7,807 nt of DNA, from the NCBI GenBank assembly GCA_040377825.1, contig JBEINZ010000153.1:1-7807 (forward strand), given 5' to 3'. The position numbers and the translations under genes were made by a program. A model generated the notes under the pieces. The model was not told the origin of the DNA. It did no database searches and saw only the letters and a program-made list of their open reading frames with translations. Shown one piece after another: positions 1-6,819 of this stretch. Source of the DNA: JBEINZ01 sp040377825 (GTDB lineage Bacteria > Pseudomonadota > Alphaproteobacteria > Rhizobiales > Ancalomicrobiaceae). Numbering within the stretch: position 1 is the first letter of the stretch; each line of letters opens with the position of its first letter.

Positions 1-68
1 ATTGGGAAGTTTCTCAGCCAATAGCAATCGGCACCGCTAGGTAATAGTCTTGCCGTTCGGAGGGTCGG

Positions 69-1259
69 ATGCAGACGAAAGAAGACGAACTCATTTCGCT
101 TTTTCGTGACATGGAGTCCGATCGCGTCGAGCGGAAGCGAGATTACCAATCAAGCGCGGATAAAATCAGGCAAGCGATCTGCGCGTTTGCGAACGATTTA
201 CCAAACCACAAACGCCCCGGATTCGTGTTCATAGGTCAGAATGACGACGGCTCCTGTGCTGGGGTTGACGTTAGCGACGAACTCCTTCGGACCCTCGGTG
301 GACTGCGAAGCGATGGTCAGATATTGCCGTTCCCTGTCATTTCGGTAGAGAAACAGGTCATCGATGGTTGTGCTGTGGCGGTAATCGAGGTCGTTCCCTC
401 AATGCAGCCGCCAGTGCGAGTTGACGGTAGGACTTGGATTCGAGTTGGCCCGCGGCGAGCAACAGCGACGGTTGAGGAGGAGCGACGATTAGCGGAGAAG
501 CAGACATGGCACAATTTGACGTTTGACGCCCGGCCGTGTCTTGACGCTTCGTTCAACGACCTGAATCTTAGTCGCTTCGAGGAAGAGTACGTGCCGTCTG
601 CAACTTCTCCGGAGATAAGACGCCAAAACGGTCGTTCAACGGAGGATAAACTGCGCGCTTTGCGTTTTTTGTCGCCAGAAGGCCGACCCGTCAATGCTGC
701 GGTTCTCCTGTTTGGCAAAGATCCTCGCGCCTTTTTCCCAGGCGCCTATATACAGTTCCTTCGCCTCGCCGGACCTAGTCTTACCGACCCGATCGTGGAC
801 AATAAGGAAATTGGGGGCACCGTTCCAGATCAGGTTCGGCAGATCGAAGAACTCGTTCGACTTAACCTTCGAACCTCCGTGGTGATCGGTGGTTCGGCGC
901 GGCGAGAAAAGACGGACTATCCACTTGAAGCATTAGAACAGCTGGTGCGCAACGCGCTGCTGCATCGTTTGTATGATGGCAGCACTATGCCAGTAAAAGT
1001 CTATTGGTATTCCGACCGGATCGAGATCACCAATCCTGGCGGCCTTTACGGTGAAGTAAATCCCCAGACAATTTGGAAAAATGCGACGGCCTATCGCAAC
1101 CCTCTGCTCGCCGAGGGGCTAAAAAATCTTGGTATTGTGGAGCGTTTTGGCTTTGGAATGCTGAAGGCTCGCCAATCTCTTGAAGTTAACGGCAATCCTG
1201 CCCTGGATTTTGATTTCGATCCTGGATTTACGATGCTAAAGGTGGAGGCCGCACAATGA
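69..1259 (+). CDS. AlbA_2 (Schlafen-type) / GHKL ATP-binding protein
   Basis: Predicted two-domain protein of 396 aa. Residues about 13-140 resemble the AlbA_2 putative nucleic-acid-binding domain: an E-x-x-x-x-E-x-K start (ESDRVERKRD), the FAND...GFVFIGQNDDG stretch near residues 40-61, and WIRVGPRRATA near 123-133. Residues about 285-390 look like the HATPase_c_4 (GHKL) ATP-binding fold found at the C-terminus of such proteins: LVRNALLHRLY (292-302, N-box with Asn295), DRIEITNPGGLYG (316-328, ATP-lid Asp/Gly region) and NPLLAEGLKNLGIVERFGFG (344-363). There is no signal peptide or membrane segment, so it is probably cytoplasmic. The start is supported by GGAGGG at 59-64. The stop overlaps the start of the ParA-like gene (ATGA), so the two are translationally coupled. 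Family members are often annotated as transcriptional regulators or RecG-like helicases, but no helicase domain is visible. Target and role are unknown; a regulator or phage-defence component is inference only. Confidence 0.87.
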   Translation: MQTKEDELISLFRDMESDRVERKRDYQSSADKIRQAICAFANDLPNHKRPGFVFIGQNDDGSCAGVDVSDELLRTLGGLRSDGQILPFPVISVEKQVIDGCAVAVIEVVPSMQPPVRVDGRTWIRVGPRRATATVEEERRLAEKQTWHNLTFDARPCLDASFNDLNLSRFEEEYVPSATSPEIRRQNGRSTEDKLRALRFLSPEGRPVNAAVLLFGKDPRAFFPGAYIQFLRLAGPSLTDPIVDNKEIGGTVPDQVRQIEELVRLNLRTSVVIGGSARREKTDYPLEALEQLVRNALLHRLYDGSTMPVKVYWYSDRIEITNPGGLYGEVNPQTIWKNATAYRNPLLAEGLKNLGIVERFGFGMLKARQSLEVNGNPALDFDFDPGFTMLKVEAAQ

Positions 1260-2230
1260 AATCGCTCGCCTTTTTTAACAATAAAGGTGGCGTTGGCAAA
1301 ACCTCACTTATCTATCACCTTTCATGGATGTATGCAGATCTTGGCCTCCGCGTACTTATGGCTGATCTTGATCCACAGTCTAACCTTACGGCTATGTGCT
1401 TTAGGGACGAGGAAATCGAGCGTATATATGAGTCAGGGCGACCGGATACAGTCTTCACATCAGTGGAACCTGTAAAACGCGGCATCGGAGATTTGCATTT
1501 CTTTGACCCTATCGAGGTGACCGAGCGCCTCGCGATTGTTCCAGGTGACTTGTTTTTGTCCGATTTTGAAGATGAACTCTCCGCTACATGGCCGCGTTGC
1601 GTAGACAGAGACGAGAGAGCCTTTCGTGTTACTGCAGCGTTTCATAGGATCATCGAGGATGCCGGTCGACGGTATTCGGCCGACATTGCGCTTATCGACG
1701 TGGGGCCTACCTTCGGTGCGTTGAATCGGGCGGCGATCATTGCAGCTGATTTTGTGGTAATCCCGGTTGCACCTGATCTGTTTTCTGTGCGCGGCTTACA
1801 AAATGTCGGCGGCCGTTTGAAGTCGTGGCGCGCGGAATGGCAAGATCGACTGAACCGAGCACCCGAACTTGATTTCAATTTGCCTTCCGGGCACATGCAG
1901 CCGATCGGCTATGTCGTTTCCAGGCATACTGAATTCGCCGACGGTGTCGTTCGCGCGTTTCAAAAGTGGATCGCGAAGATTCCCCAAGCCTATCGTCAAT
2001 CCGTTGAAAATCCGGATAAGCCCGACGAGGCGCTCTCGCTTGGGCGCCTTAAGGATTACCGTTCGCTGATCGCTATGGCGCAGGAAGCCCGTAAACCGAT
2101 GTTTAAGCTCAAACCCGGCGACGGGGCGATAGGTGGACATCAAAGCGCTGTGACAGGCGCCTATGACGACTTCGAAAGGCTCGCCCGAGAGATTGCTGCT
2201 CAGATCCAGCTACCAATCTCAAGGGCGTGA
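1256..2230 (+). CDS. ParA/MinD-family P-loop ATPase, accessory type
   Basis: A 324-aa cytoplasmic ATPase. The deviant Walker A motif KGGVGKTS is at residues 10-17, with signature Lys10 and P-loop Lys15. Walker A' ADLDPQSNLT is at 36-45 (Asp37) and the Walker B-like LIDVGPTFG at 146-154 (Asp148). VIPVAPDLFSVRGLQ (168-182) is the usual ParA segment after Walker B. These define the ParA/Soj/MinD clade, which dimerises on ATP and often binds DNA non-specifically. Length exceeds minimal ParA (about 210-260 aa) because of a segment around 195-300. No N-terminal HTH and no neighbouring parB or visible parS cluster are present, so a classical plasmid or chromosome partition role is not supported. Its ATG overlaps the stop of the AlbA_2/GHKL gene by 4 bases, and a strong ribosome-binding site (GGTGGAGG, 1241-1248) lies inside that gene's end, implying a fixed functional pair. 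GC content is lower than in nrdJ, suggesting horizontal acquisition. The fold is certain; the biological role is not known. Confidence 0.92.
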   Translation: MKSLAFFNNKGGVGKTSLIYHLSWMYADLGLRVLMADLDPQSNLTAMCFRDEEIERIYESGRPDTVFTSVEPVKRGIGDLHFFDPIEVTERLAIVPGDLFLSDFEDELSATWPRCVDRDERAFRVTAAFHRIIEDAGRRYSADIALIDVGPTFGALNRAAIIAADFVVIPVAPDLFSVRGLQNVGGRLKSWRAEWQDRLNRAPELDFNLPSGHMQPIGYVVSRHTEFADGVVRAFQKWIAKIPQAYRQSVENPDKPDEALSLGRLKDYRSLIAMAQEARKPMFKLKPGDGAIGGHQSAVTGAYDDFERLAREIAAQIQLPISRA

Positions 2231-2234
2231 ATCC

Positions 2235-2252
2235 GGCATGAGATTTCATGCC
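2235..2252. terminator. Small hairpin after the parA-like stop
   Basis: Arms GGCATGA (2235-2241) and TCATGCC (2246-2252) pair perfectly around a 4-base loop, beginning 4 bases after the TGA of the ParA-like gene. There is no run of T on either side, so it is not a classical intrinsic terminator. It may protect the mRNA 3' end or be incidental. Confidence 0.35.
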
Positions 2253-2349
2253 CTAACGTACAAGGTTCATTGAACAGAATACCGTCACTCGGTTCATTCG
2301 GATGACGAGGATTTTGGTAAGATCTTTCTGCATTCCGACATAATGCGAA

Positions 2350-2393
2350 ACCAATCCACATCGGGCTCCACTTCCGGCCCGATGTGGATTGGT
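2350..2393. terminator. Long stem-loop between convergent genes (likely bidirectional boundary)
   Basis: The 17-base arms ACCAATCCACATCGGGC (2350-2366) and GCCCGATGTGGATTGGT (2377-2393) are perfect reverse complements with a 10-base loop. Flanking TAATG (2341-2345) and CATTA (2394-2398) add five more pairs across a 4-base bulge. It lies 33 bases after the nrdJ stop (- strand) and about 120 bases after the parA-like stop (+ strand), the expected place for a transcription boundary. The T-tract is poor on both sides, so a factor-independent terminator is only one reading; mRNA 3'-end protection or a dispersed palindromic repeat are alternatives. Confidence 0.55.
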
Positions 2394-2426
2394 CATTAAG
2401 GCAACTGCTGTAACGAAGCCATCGGT

Positions 2427-5400
2427 TCAACTACACCCGCTCGTACCCCCGCAGGTTTCGCACTTCAAACAAGTTCCGTTCCGGACCATTGTGAAGTTGC
2501 CGCATTCTGAACAGGCTTCGCCTTCGTAGCCCTTCATGCGGGCTTCGGCGATTTTTTGGCCGATGGCGGCGGCGGGACGTTCCGTCGGTTCAGGCTGGGG
2601 CGCCAACACTTTAGCATCGGGCGTTGTGCCCGCCTTAAGCGCGGTGGCCCCGAAGACGGACCCAAAAGCCGTCACCACGGCCGACGACGATGCACTCGGC
2701 GCCACGTTCGAGGCCGAGGCCGCGCCCTGGCCACCAACGGATCCGCGACCGTCGACTACCTTTAGGTTCTGCACCTTGCCGCGCACGAGGCCGCGGGAGA
2801 CGACGGCTTCCGGACCCGGTTGCGGGCGGGGCTCGCCGCCGAGCGTCGAAGAAGCGGACGGCATGTCGTCGGGGTTCACATGGGCAAGGTCATGCCGGCC
2901 GAGATAGGACACGGCGAGCTCGCGGAAGATATAGTCGAGTACCGACGTGGCGTTTTTGATCGCCTCGTTGCCGATCACCATGCCCGCCGGTTCAAAGCGC
3001 GTGAAGGTGAAGGCGTCGACATATTCCTCCAGCGGCACGCCGTACTGCAGGCCGAGCGAGACGGAGATCGCGAAATTGTTGAGGAGGGCGCGCAGCGCCG
3101 TGCCTTCCTTGTTCATGTCGATAAAGATCTCGCCGATCCGCCCATCGTCATATTCGCCGGTGCGCAAAAAGACCTTGTGGCCACCGACATTGGCCTTCTG
3201 GGTATAGCCCTTGCGCCGGTTGGGAAGCTTCTCGCGGCCGCGAACGGCGCGCTCGACGATCCGCTCGACGATCCGTTCGGTGATGATGGTCGCGCGCACG
3301 GCCGCCGCCTTCTCGGCGATGATCGTGTCGACGATGTCCTCCGCCTCCTCGTCGTCATCCGACAGGAGCTGGGAGTTCAGCGGCTGCGAGAGCTTGGAGC
3401 CGTCGCGATAAAGCGCGTTGGCCTTCAGCGCGAGACGCCAGGAGAGCATGTAGGCGTTCTTCGCGTCTTCGACGGTCGCTTCGTTTGGCATGTTGATCGT
3501 CTTGGAAATCGCACCGGAGATGAACGGCTGTGCGGCCGCCATCATGCGGATGTGGCTTTCCACCGACAGGAACCGCTTGCCCGTCCGCCCGCAAGGGTTG
3601 GCGCAATCGAACACCGCGAGATGCTCGACCTTCAAATGCGGGGCGCCTTCCACGGTCATTGCGCCGCACACATGCACATTGGCGGCTTCGATATCGGCCT
3701 TTGAATAGCCGAGCGCGGTCAGCATGTCGAAGCTCGGGCTCGCCAGTTCCTCGGCCGAAAAACCGAGAACCTGGGTGGAGAAGGCTTCGCCAAGCGTCCA
3801 TTTGTTAAAGGCGAACTTGATGTCGAAGGCGGACTTTAGCGCCCCCTTGAGGGCGGCCAGTGCCTCATCGCTGAAGCCGCGCGCCCTCAGGCTCGCCGGA
3901 TTAACCCCCGGCGCCTGATCAAGCGAGCCGTGACCGACCGCATAGGCTTCGATCTCGGCGATTTCACTCTCTTTGTAGCCGAGCGTGCGCAGAGCCTGCG
4001 GGACGGATTGGTTGATGATTTTGAAGTAGCCGCCGCCGGCGAGCTTCTTGAACTTCACGAGCGCGAAGTCCGGCTCAATGCCCGTTGTGTCGCAGTCCAT
4101 GACGAGACCGATCGTGCCGGTCGGCGCCACGACGCTGACCTGCGCATTGCGGTAGCCATGGCGCATACCGAGAGCGAGCGCTTCGTCCCAGGCCCCGGTG
4201 GCGGCCTCGATCAGACGGCGATCCGGGCATGCGGCATGGTCGAGCGGGACGGGAAGGGTGCTGAGACCTTCATATCCGTCCTGCTTGCCATGGGCGGCGC
4301 GGGTGTGGTTGCGGATGACCCGCAGCATCGCCTCCGCGTTTTCCGCGTGACCTGGGAAGGGTCCGAGCTCCTTCGCCATTTCGGCCGAGGTCGCATAGGC
4401 GACACCCGTCATAATCGCGCTGAGCGAGCCGCAGATCGCGCGACCTTCCGGGCTGTCATAGGGGATGCCCGAGGACATCAAGAGCCCGCCGACATTCGCA
4501 TAGCCAAGCCCAAGTGTGCGGAACTTGTAAGACAGTTCGGCGATCGCGCGGGAGGGAAACTGCGCCATCAAAACAGAGATCTCGAGCACGACCGTCCAAA
4601 GCCGGCAGGTATGCACATAGGCTTCGACGTCGAAACTACCGTCCACCTTGCGATAGGGCAGGAGATTGATCGACGCGAGATTGCACGCGGTGTCGTCGAG
4701 GAACATGTATTCCGAGCATGGATTTGACGCGACGATTTCACCCGACGCGGGGCACGTATGCCAGTCGTTGATTGTCGTGTGAAACTGAATGCCCGGATCG
4801 GCAGAGGCCCAAGCCGCGTAGCCGACGGTTTCCCACAATTCGCGGGCGCGTAGAGTTTTCTTGACCTTGCCGTCGTTGCGGCGAACCAGGTTCCAGGTGC
4901 CGTCCTGCTCGACCGCGCGGAGGAATTCGTCGGTGACGCGGACCGAGTTGTTGGAGTTCTGGCCGGAAACGGTCAAATAGGCTTCGGAATCCCAGTCGGT
5001 ATCATAGACCGGGAACTCGATGTCCTTGTAGCCCTGACGGGCGAACTGGATGACGCGCTTGATGTAGTTTTCCGGCACAAGCGCCTTCTTGGCGGCGCGG
5101 ATCTCGCGCTTCAGGGCCGGGTTCTTCTGAGGATCGAAGCAATCGTCGCCCGAGCCCTCGCATTGCGTCGCGGCCTTCATGATGGCCGACAGATGCTTGG
5201 AGCAGATCTTCGAGCCCGTGACGAGCGCGGCGACCTTTTGCTCTTCCTTCACTTTCCAATTAATGTAGTCCTCGATATCCGGATGATCGATGTCGACGAC
5301 GACCATCTTGGCCGCGCGACGCGTCGTGCCTCCGGACTTGATCGCGCCCGCCGCCCGGTCGCCGATCTTAAGGAAGCTCATGAGGCCGGACGAACGGCCG

Positions 5401-6143
5401 CCGCCGGAAAGCTTCTCGCCCTCGCCACGCAGCTTGGAAAAATTCGATCCAGTGCCCGAGCCGTACTTGAACAGGCGCGCCTCGCGCACCCAAAGATCCA
5501 TGATGCCGTTTTCATTGACGAGATCGTCATCGACGGACTGAATGAAGCAGGCGTGCGGCTGCGGATGCTCATAGGCAGACTCAGAGCGAGTCAGTTTACC
5601 GGTGCGATAGTCGACGTAATGGTGCCCCTGGCTCGGACCATCAATGCCATAGGCCCAATGAATGCCAGTGTTGAACCACTGCGGACTATTCGGGGCGACA
5701 AGCTGTTTGGCGAGCATATAGCGTAGTTCATCAAAGAAGGCGCGCGCATCCGCCTCTTTGTCGAAGTAACCGCCTTTCCAGCCCCAATAGGTCCAAGTAC
5801 CAGCTAGTCGATCGAACACTTGCCGGGCGTCGCTTTCCGAACCGGTGCGCTCGGACTTGGGAAGGTCTGCCATCGCGGCGTCATCGGGCACGGAACGCCA
5901 AAGCCATGATGGAACGGTTTCTTCCTCAACCTGCTTCAGCCGTAACGGGACGCCCGCCTTACGGAAATACTTCTGCGCAAGGACATCGGCCGCGACCTGG
6001 CTCCAAGCCGCCGGCACGGCGATGCCGTCCAGCTTGAACACGACGGATCCATCCGGGTTCCGGATCTCGCTCGTGGTATTTCTGAACTCGACCGCCGCGT
6101 AAGGCGATTGATCTACCGCAGTGAAGCGCCGCTCGATGCGCAT
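2427..6143 (-). CDS. nrdJ: Adenosylcobalamin-dependent (class II) ribonucleoside-diphosphate reductase
   Basis: This gene encodes a full-length 1238-aa cytoplasmic enzyme that reduces ribonucleotides to deoxyribonucleotides using a thiyl radical generated from adenosylcobalamin. The opening MRIERRFT...SPYA and the whole length match alphaproteobacterial NrdJ. Visible catalytic features are NSPQWFN (152-158), Cys199 in HACF and Cys487 as the likely redox pair, and NPCSE (474-478), with Asn474, radical Cys476 and Glu478. SGTGSNFS (229-236) and PTGTIG (674-679) are further conserved loops. A TSCPD-type domain spans about 985-1085. A low-complexity Ala/Ser/Pro linker (about 1090-1195) leads to a Cys-rich tail (Cys1211, 1214, 1225, 1228, 1231, 1237) that resembles a zinc ribbon or redox shuttle. 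Residues about 925-970 hold an acidic stretch and an I-[TV]-E-R repeat. The start is an ATG with a G-rich site (GGGGG) 9 bases upstream. The gene is monocistronic, convergent with the ParA-like gene, and probably controlled by NrdR. No nrdA, nrdB or nrdR gene lies in the window. Confidence 0.98.
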   Translation of the reverse strand: MRIERRFTAVDQSPYAAVEFRNTTSEIRNPDGSVVFKLDGIAVPAAWSQVAADVLAQKYFRKAGVPLRLKQVEEETVPSWLWRSVPDDAAMADLPKSERTGSESDARQVFDRLAGTWTYWGWKGGYFDKEADARAFFDELRYMLAKQLVAPNSPQWFNTGIHWAYGIDGPSQGHHYVDYRTGKLTRSESAYEHPQPHACFIQSVDDDLVNENGIMDLWVREARLFKYGSGTGSNFSKLRGEGEKLSGGGRSSGLMSFLKIGDRAAGAIKSGGTTRRAAKMVVVDIDHPDIEDYINWKVKEEQKVAALVTGSKICSKHLSAIMKAATQCEGSGDDCFDPQKNPALKREIRAAKKALVPENYIKRVIQFARQGYKDIEFPVYDTDWDSEAYLTVSGQNSNNSVRVTDEFLRAVEQDGTWNLVRRNDGKVKKTLRARELWETVGYAAWASADPGIQFHTTINDWHTCPASGEIVASNPCSEYMFLDDTACNLASINLLPYRKVDGSFDVEAYVHTCRLWTVVLEISVLMAQFPSRAIAELSYKFRTLGLGYANVGGLLMSSGIPYDSPEGRAICGSLSAIMTGVAYATSAEMAKELGPFPGHAENAEAMLRVIRNHTRAAHGKQDGYEGLSTLPVPLDHAACPDRRLIEAATGAWDEALALGMRHGYRNAQVSVVAPTGTIGLVMDCDTTGIEPDFALVKFKKLAGGGYFKIINQSVPQALRTLGYKESEIAEIEAYAVGHGSLDQAPGVNPASLRARGFSDEALAALKGALKSAFDIKFAFNKWTLGEAFSTQVLGFSAEELASPSFDMLTALGYSKADIEAANVHVCGAMTVEGAPHLKVEHLAVFDCANPCGRTGKRFLSVESHIRMMAAAQPFISGAISKTINMPNEATVEDAKNAYMLSWRLALKANALYRDGSKLSQPLNSQLLSDDDEEAEDIVDTIIAEKAAAVRATIITERIVERIVERAVRGREKLPNRRKGYTQKANVGGHKVFLRTGEYDDGRIGEIFIDMNKEGTALRALLNNFAISVSLGLQYGVPLEEYVDAFTFTRFEPAGMVIGNEAIKNATSVLDYIFRELAVSYLGRHDLAHVNPDDMPSASSTLGGEPRPQPGPEAVVSRGLVRGKVQNLKVVDGRGSVGGQGAASASNVAPSASSSAVVTAFGSVFGATALKAGTTPDAKVLAPQPEPTERPAAAIGQKIAEARMKGYEGEACSECGNFTMVRNGTCLKCETCGGTSGCS
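3250..3285 (-). repeat. Three-copy 12-bp tandem repeat inside nrdJ
   Basis: CGCTCGACGATC occurs twice in tandem without mismatch (3250-3261, 3262-3273), followed by a diverged third copy (3274-3285, 8 of 12 bases matching). In the nrdJ frame it encodes I-T-E-R, I-V-E-R, I-V-E-R (residues 954-965), in the charged linker before the TSCPD-type domain. The unit is a multiple of three, so copy number can change without breaking the frame. Confidence 0.8.
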
Positions 6144-6200
6144 GTGTATCGACCCCCAAATTGACTCGTGCAGTGCCGCGTGGCCTGCTCAGTCCATAAC

Positions 6201-6214
6201 GTTCAGCCCTGAAC
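6201..6214. promoter_or_regulatory. Dyad GTTCAG-CC-CTGAAC in the nrdJ leader
   Basis: Perfect 6-base arms around two bases, 58-71 bases upstream of the nrdJ start. It could be an operator or a short leader hairpin. It does not fit the alphaproteobacterial LexA pattern GTTC-N7-GTTC, and I do not recognise a regulator for it. Confidence 0.3.
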
Positions 6215-6250
6215 TCAATCTCACGCTACGACGATTCCGAGCGTCAGAGA

Positions 6251-6298
6251 CTCGGATATCTGGTATCCACTGTGCCGACCATATACTAAATGTAGGGT
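6251..6298 (-). promoter_or_regulatory. Putative tandem NrdR boxes and promoter of nrdJ
   Basis: Read on the - strand, 6298-6283 is ACCCTACATTTAGTAT, which matches the palindromic NrdR box ACACTATATATAGTGT, recalled from memory, at 12 of 16 positions, including the CTA...TAG core. A second, weaker element at 6266-6251 (ATACCAGATATCCGAG) matches at about 8 positions, mostly in its left half. Their starts are 32 bases apart, about three helical turns, the usual spacing of paired NrdR boxes. NrdR represses ribonucleotide reductase genes when dATP/ATP is high. TAGTAT within the stronger box could serve as a -10 with TGGACG 18 bases upstream as a weak -35, so the repressor would cover the promoter. 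The stronger box lies about 140 bases before the nrdJ start. Confidence 0.42.
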
Positions 6299-6698
6299 TA
6301 ACGCGTCGTCCACATATCCGTTTCCGTAGCGTCACCCGAATGTCACATCGCGGTCTGATGTAGGATTGTCATAGGCAAGAGGCATCGGTCGCCGCTCACC
6401 TTTATGAGCACGTGACGAAACCAAATTCCGCACGATGACCGTGAAACGCGGAAGGCTGAAAAACGCGCGCTCCGGAGTAACGCGGGGTTCGACCAATACC
6501 GGTCCCGGCACGCAATCGATTGTGCGACCGTTACAACAAAGGCTAGTCCGAGTCCTGGAAGGGCGTCAAGCATTAGGGTGACCGTGAGGCATTCATGCAG
6601 ATTGTTGGGCCCTATCATGTGGATATTGGGGACGGGGCAGGGCAGGAGCCGCAGCTCCGGCCGGCTACCCGGAAGTACAAGACGAATGTAAGAAAAAA

Positions 6699-6715
6699 CG
6701 AATTGATTCGAATTG
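6699..6715. repeat. CGAATTG direct repeat in an AT-rich patch upstream of the receiver gene
   Basis: CGAATTG occurs at 6699-6705 and 6709-6715, a period of 10 bases, or one helical turn. It sits in a locally AT-rich stretch (about 6687-6720) roughly 105-120 bases before the receiver ATG. The position and helical phasing would suit a regulator site or promoter element. No sigma-70 promoter with good spacing could be assigned; a TTGACA at 6772-6777 has no matching -10. Confidence 0.3.
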
Positions 6716-6819
6716 TCTGTTTCCGCCGAACAGCCGGTTCATCGGGATATGCCAATGTGTTCGAGAGTTGATTGACATCGAGCCCGGCGCAGTCGGGTCG
6801 CGCGGTGGGGCCGATTTAA

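Larger units (their letters stand above)
6144..6819. other. 676-base intergenic region without a convincing gene
   Basis: This spacer separates the divergent nrdJ and receiver genes. Open frames here (for example - strand 6343-6618, 91 codons) lack a ribosome-binding site and any recognisable family. I see no tRNA, rRNA or CRISPR. It contains NrdR-like boxes near nrdJ (6251-6298), a dyad in the nrdJ leader (6201-6214), a 10-bp palindrome (6513-6522), a GGAGC/GCTCC hairpin (6645-6658) and an AT-rich patch with a repeated heptamer (6687-6720) before the receiver gene. It presumably holds both promoters; a small RNA cannot be excluded by eye. Confidence 0.6.

Noticed and set aside
1..19. TTGGGAAG-T-TTCTC near the window start resembles nrdJ sequence near 3221-3236
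   Set aside because: A single short match of about 14 bases with one mismatch and no extension; probably chance.
1..44. Possible 3' end of an upstream gene
   Set aside because: All three + frames reach a stop within 44 bases, but the remaining residues are too few to identify a gene.
1256..2230. Plasmid-type partition locus
   Set aside because: The ParA-like ATPase has no ParB partner, no N-terminal HTH and no visible iterated centromere site, and it sits next to core chromosomal genes.
2820..3704. 294-codon + strand open frame opposite nrdJ
   Set aside because: It is a GC-rich antisense shadow of nrdJ, whose - strand protein is unmistakable throughout; the translation matches no family I know.
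3930..4727. 265-codon + strand open frame opposite nrdJ
   Set aside because: Same reason: it lies opposite the NrdJ catalytic core, including the NPCSE region.
6144..6360. Possible cobalamin riboswitch upstream of nrdJ
   Set aside because: I searched the - strand leader for the B12 box (AGYCAGGAGACCTGCC-like) and found only a poor partial match near 6181-6200.
6481..6530. GGTTCGA resembling a tRNA T-loop
   Set aside because: The flanking bases do not form a T-stem, and no acceptor, D or anticodon arm can be built around it.
6343..6618. 91-codon - strand open frame in the spacer
   Set aside because: No ribosome-binding site before its ATG, no recognisable motif, and composition like random sequence.
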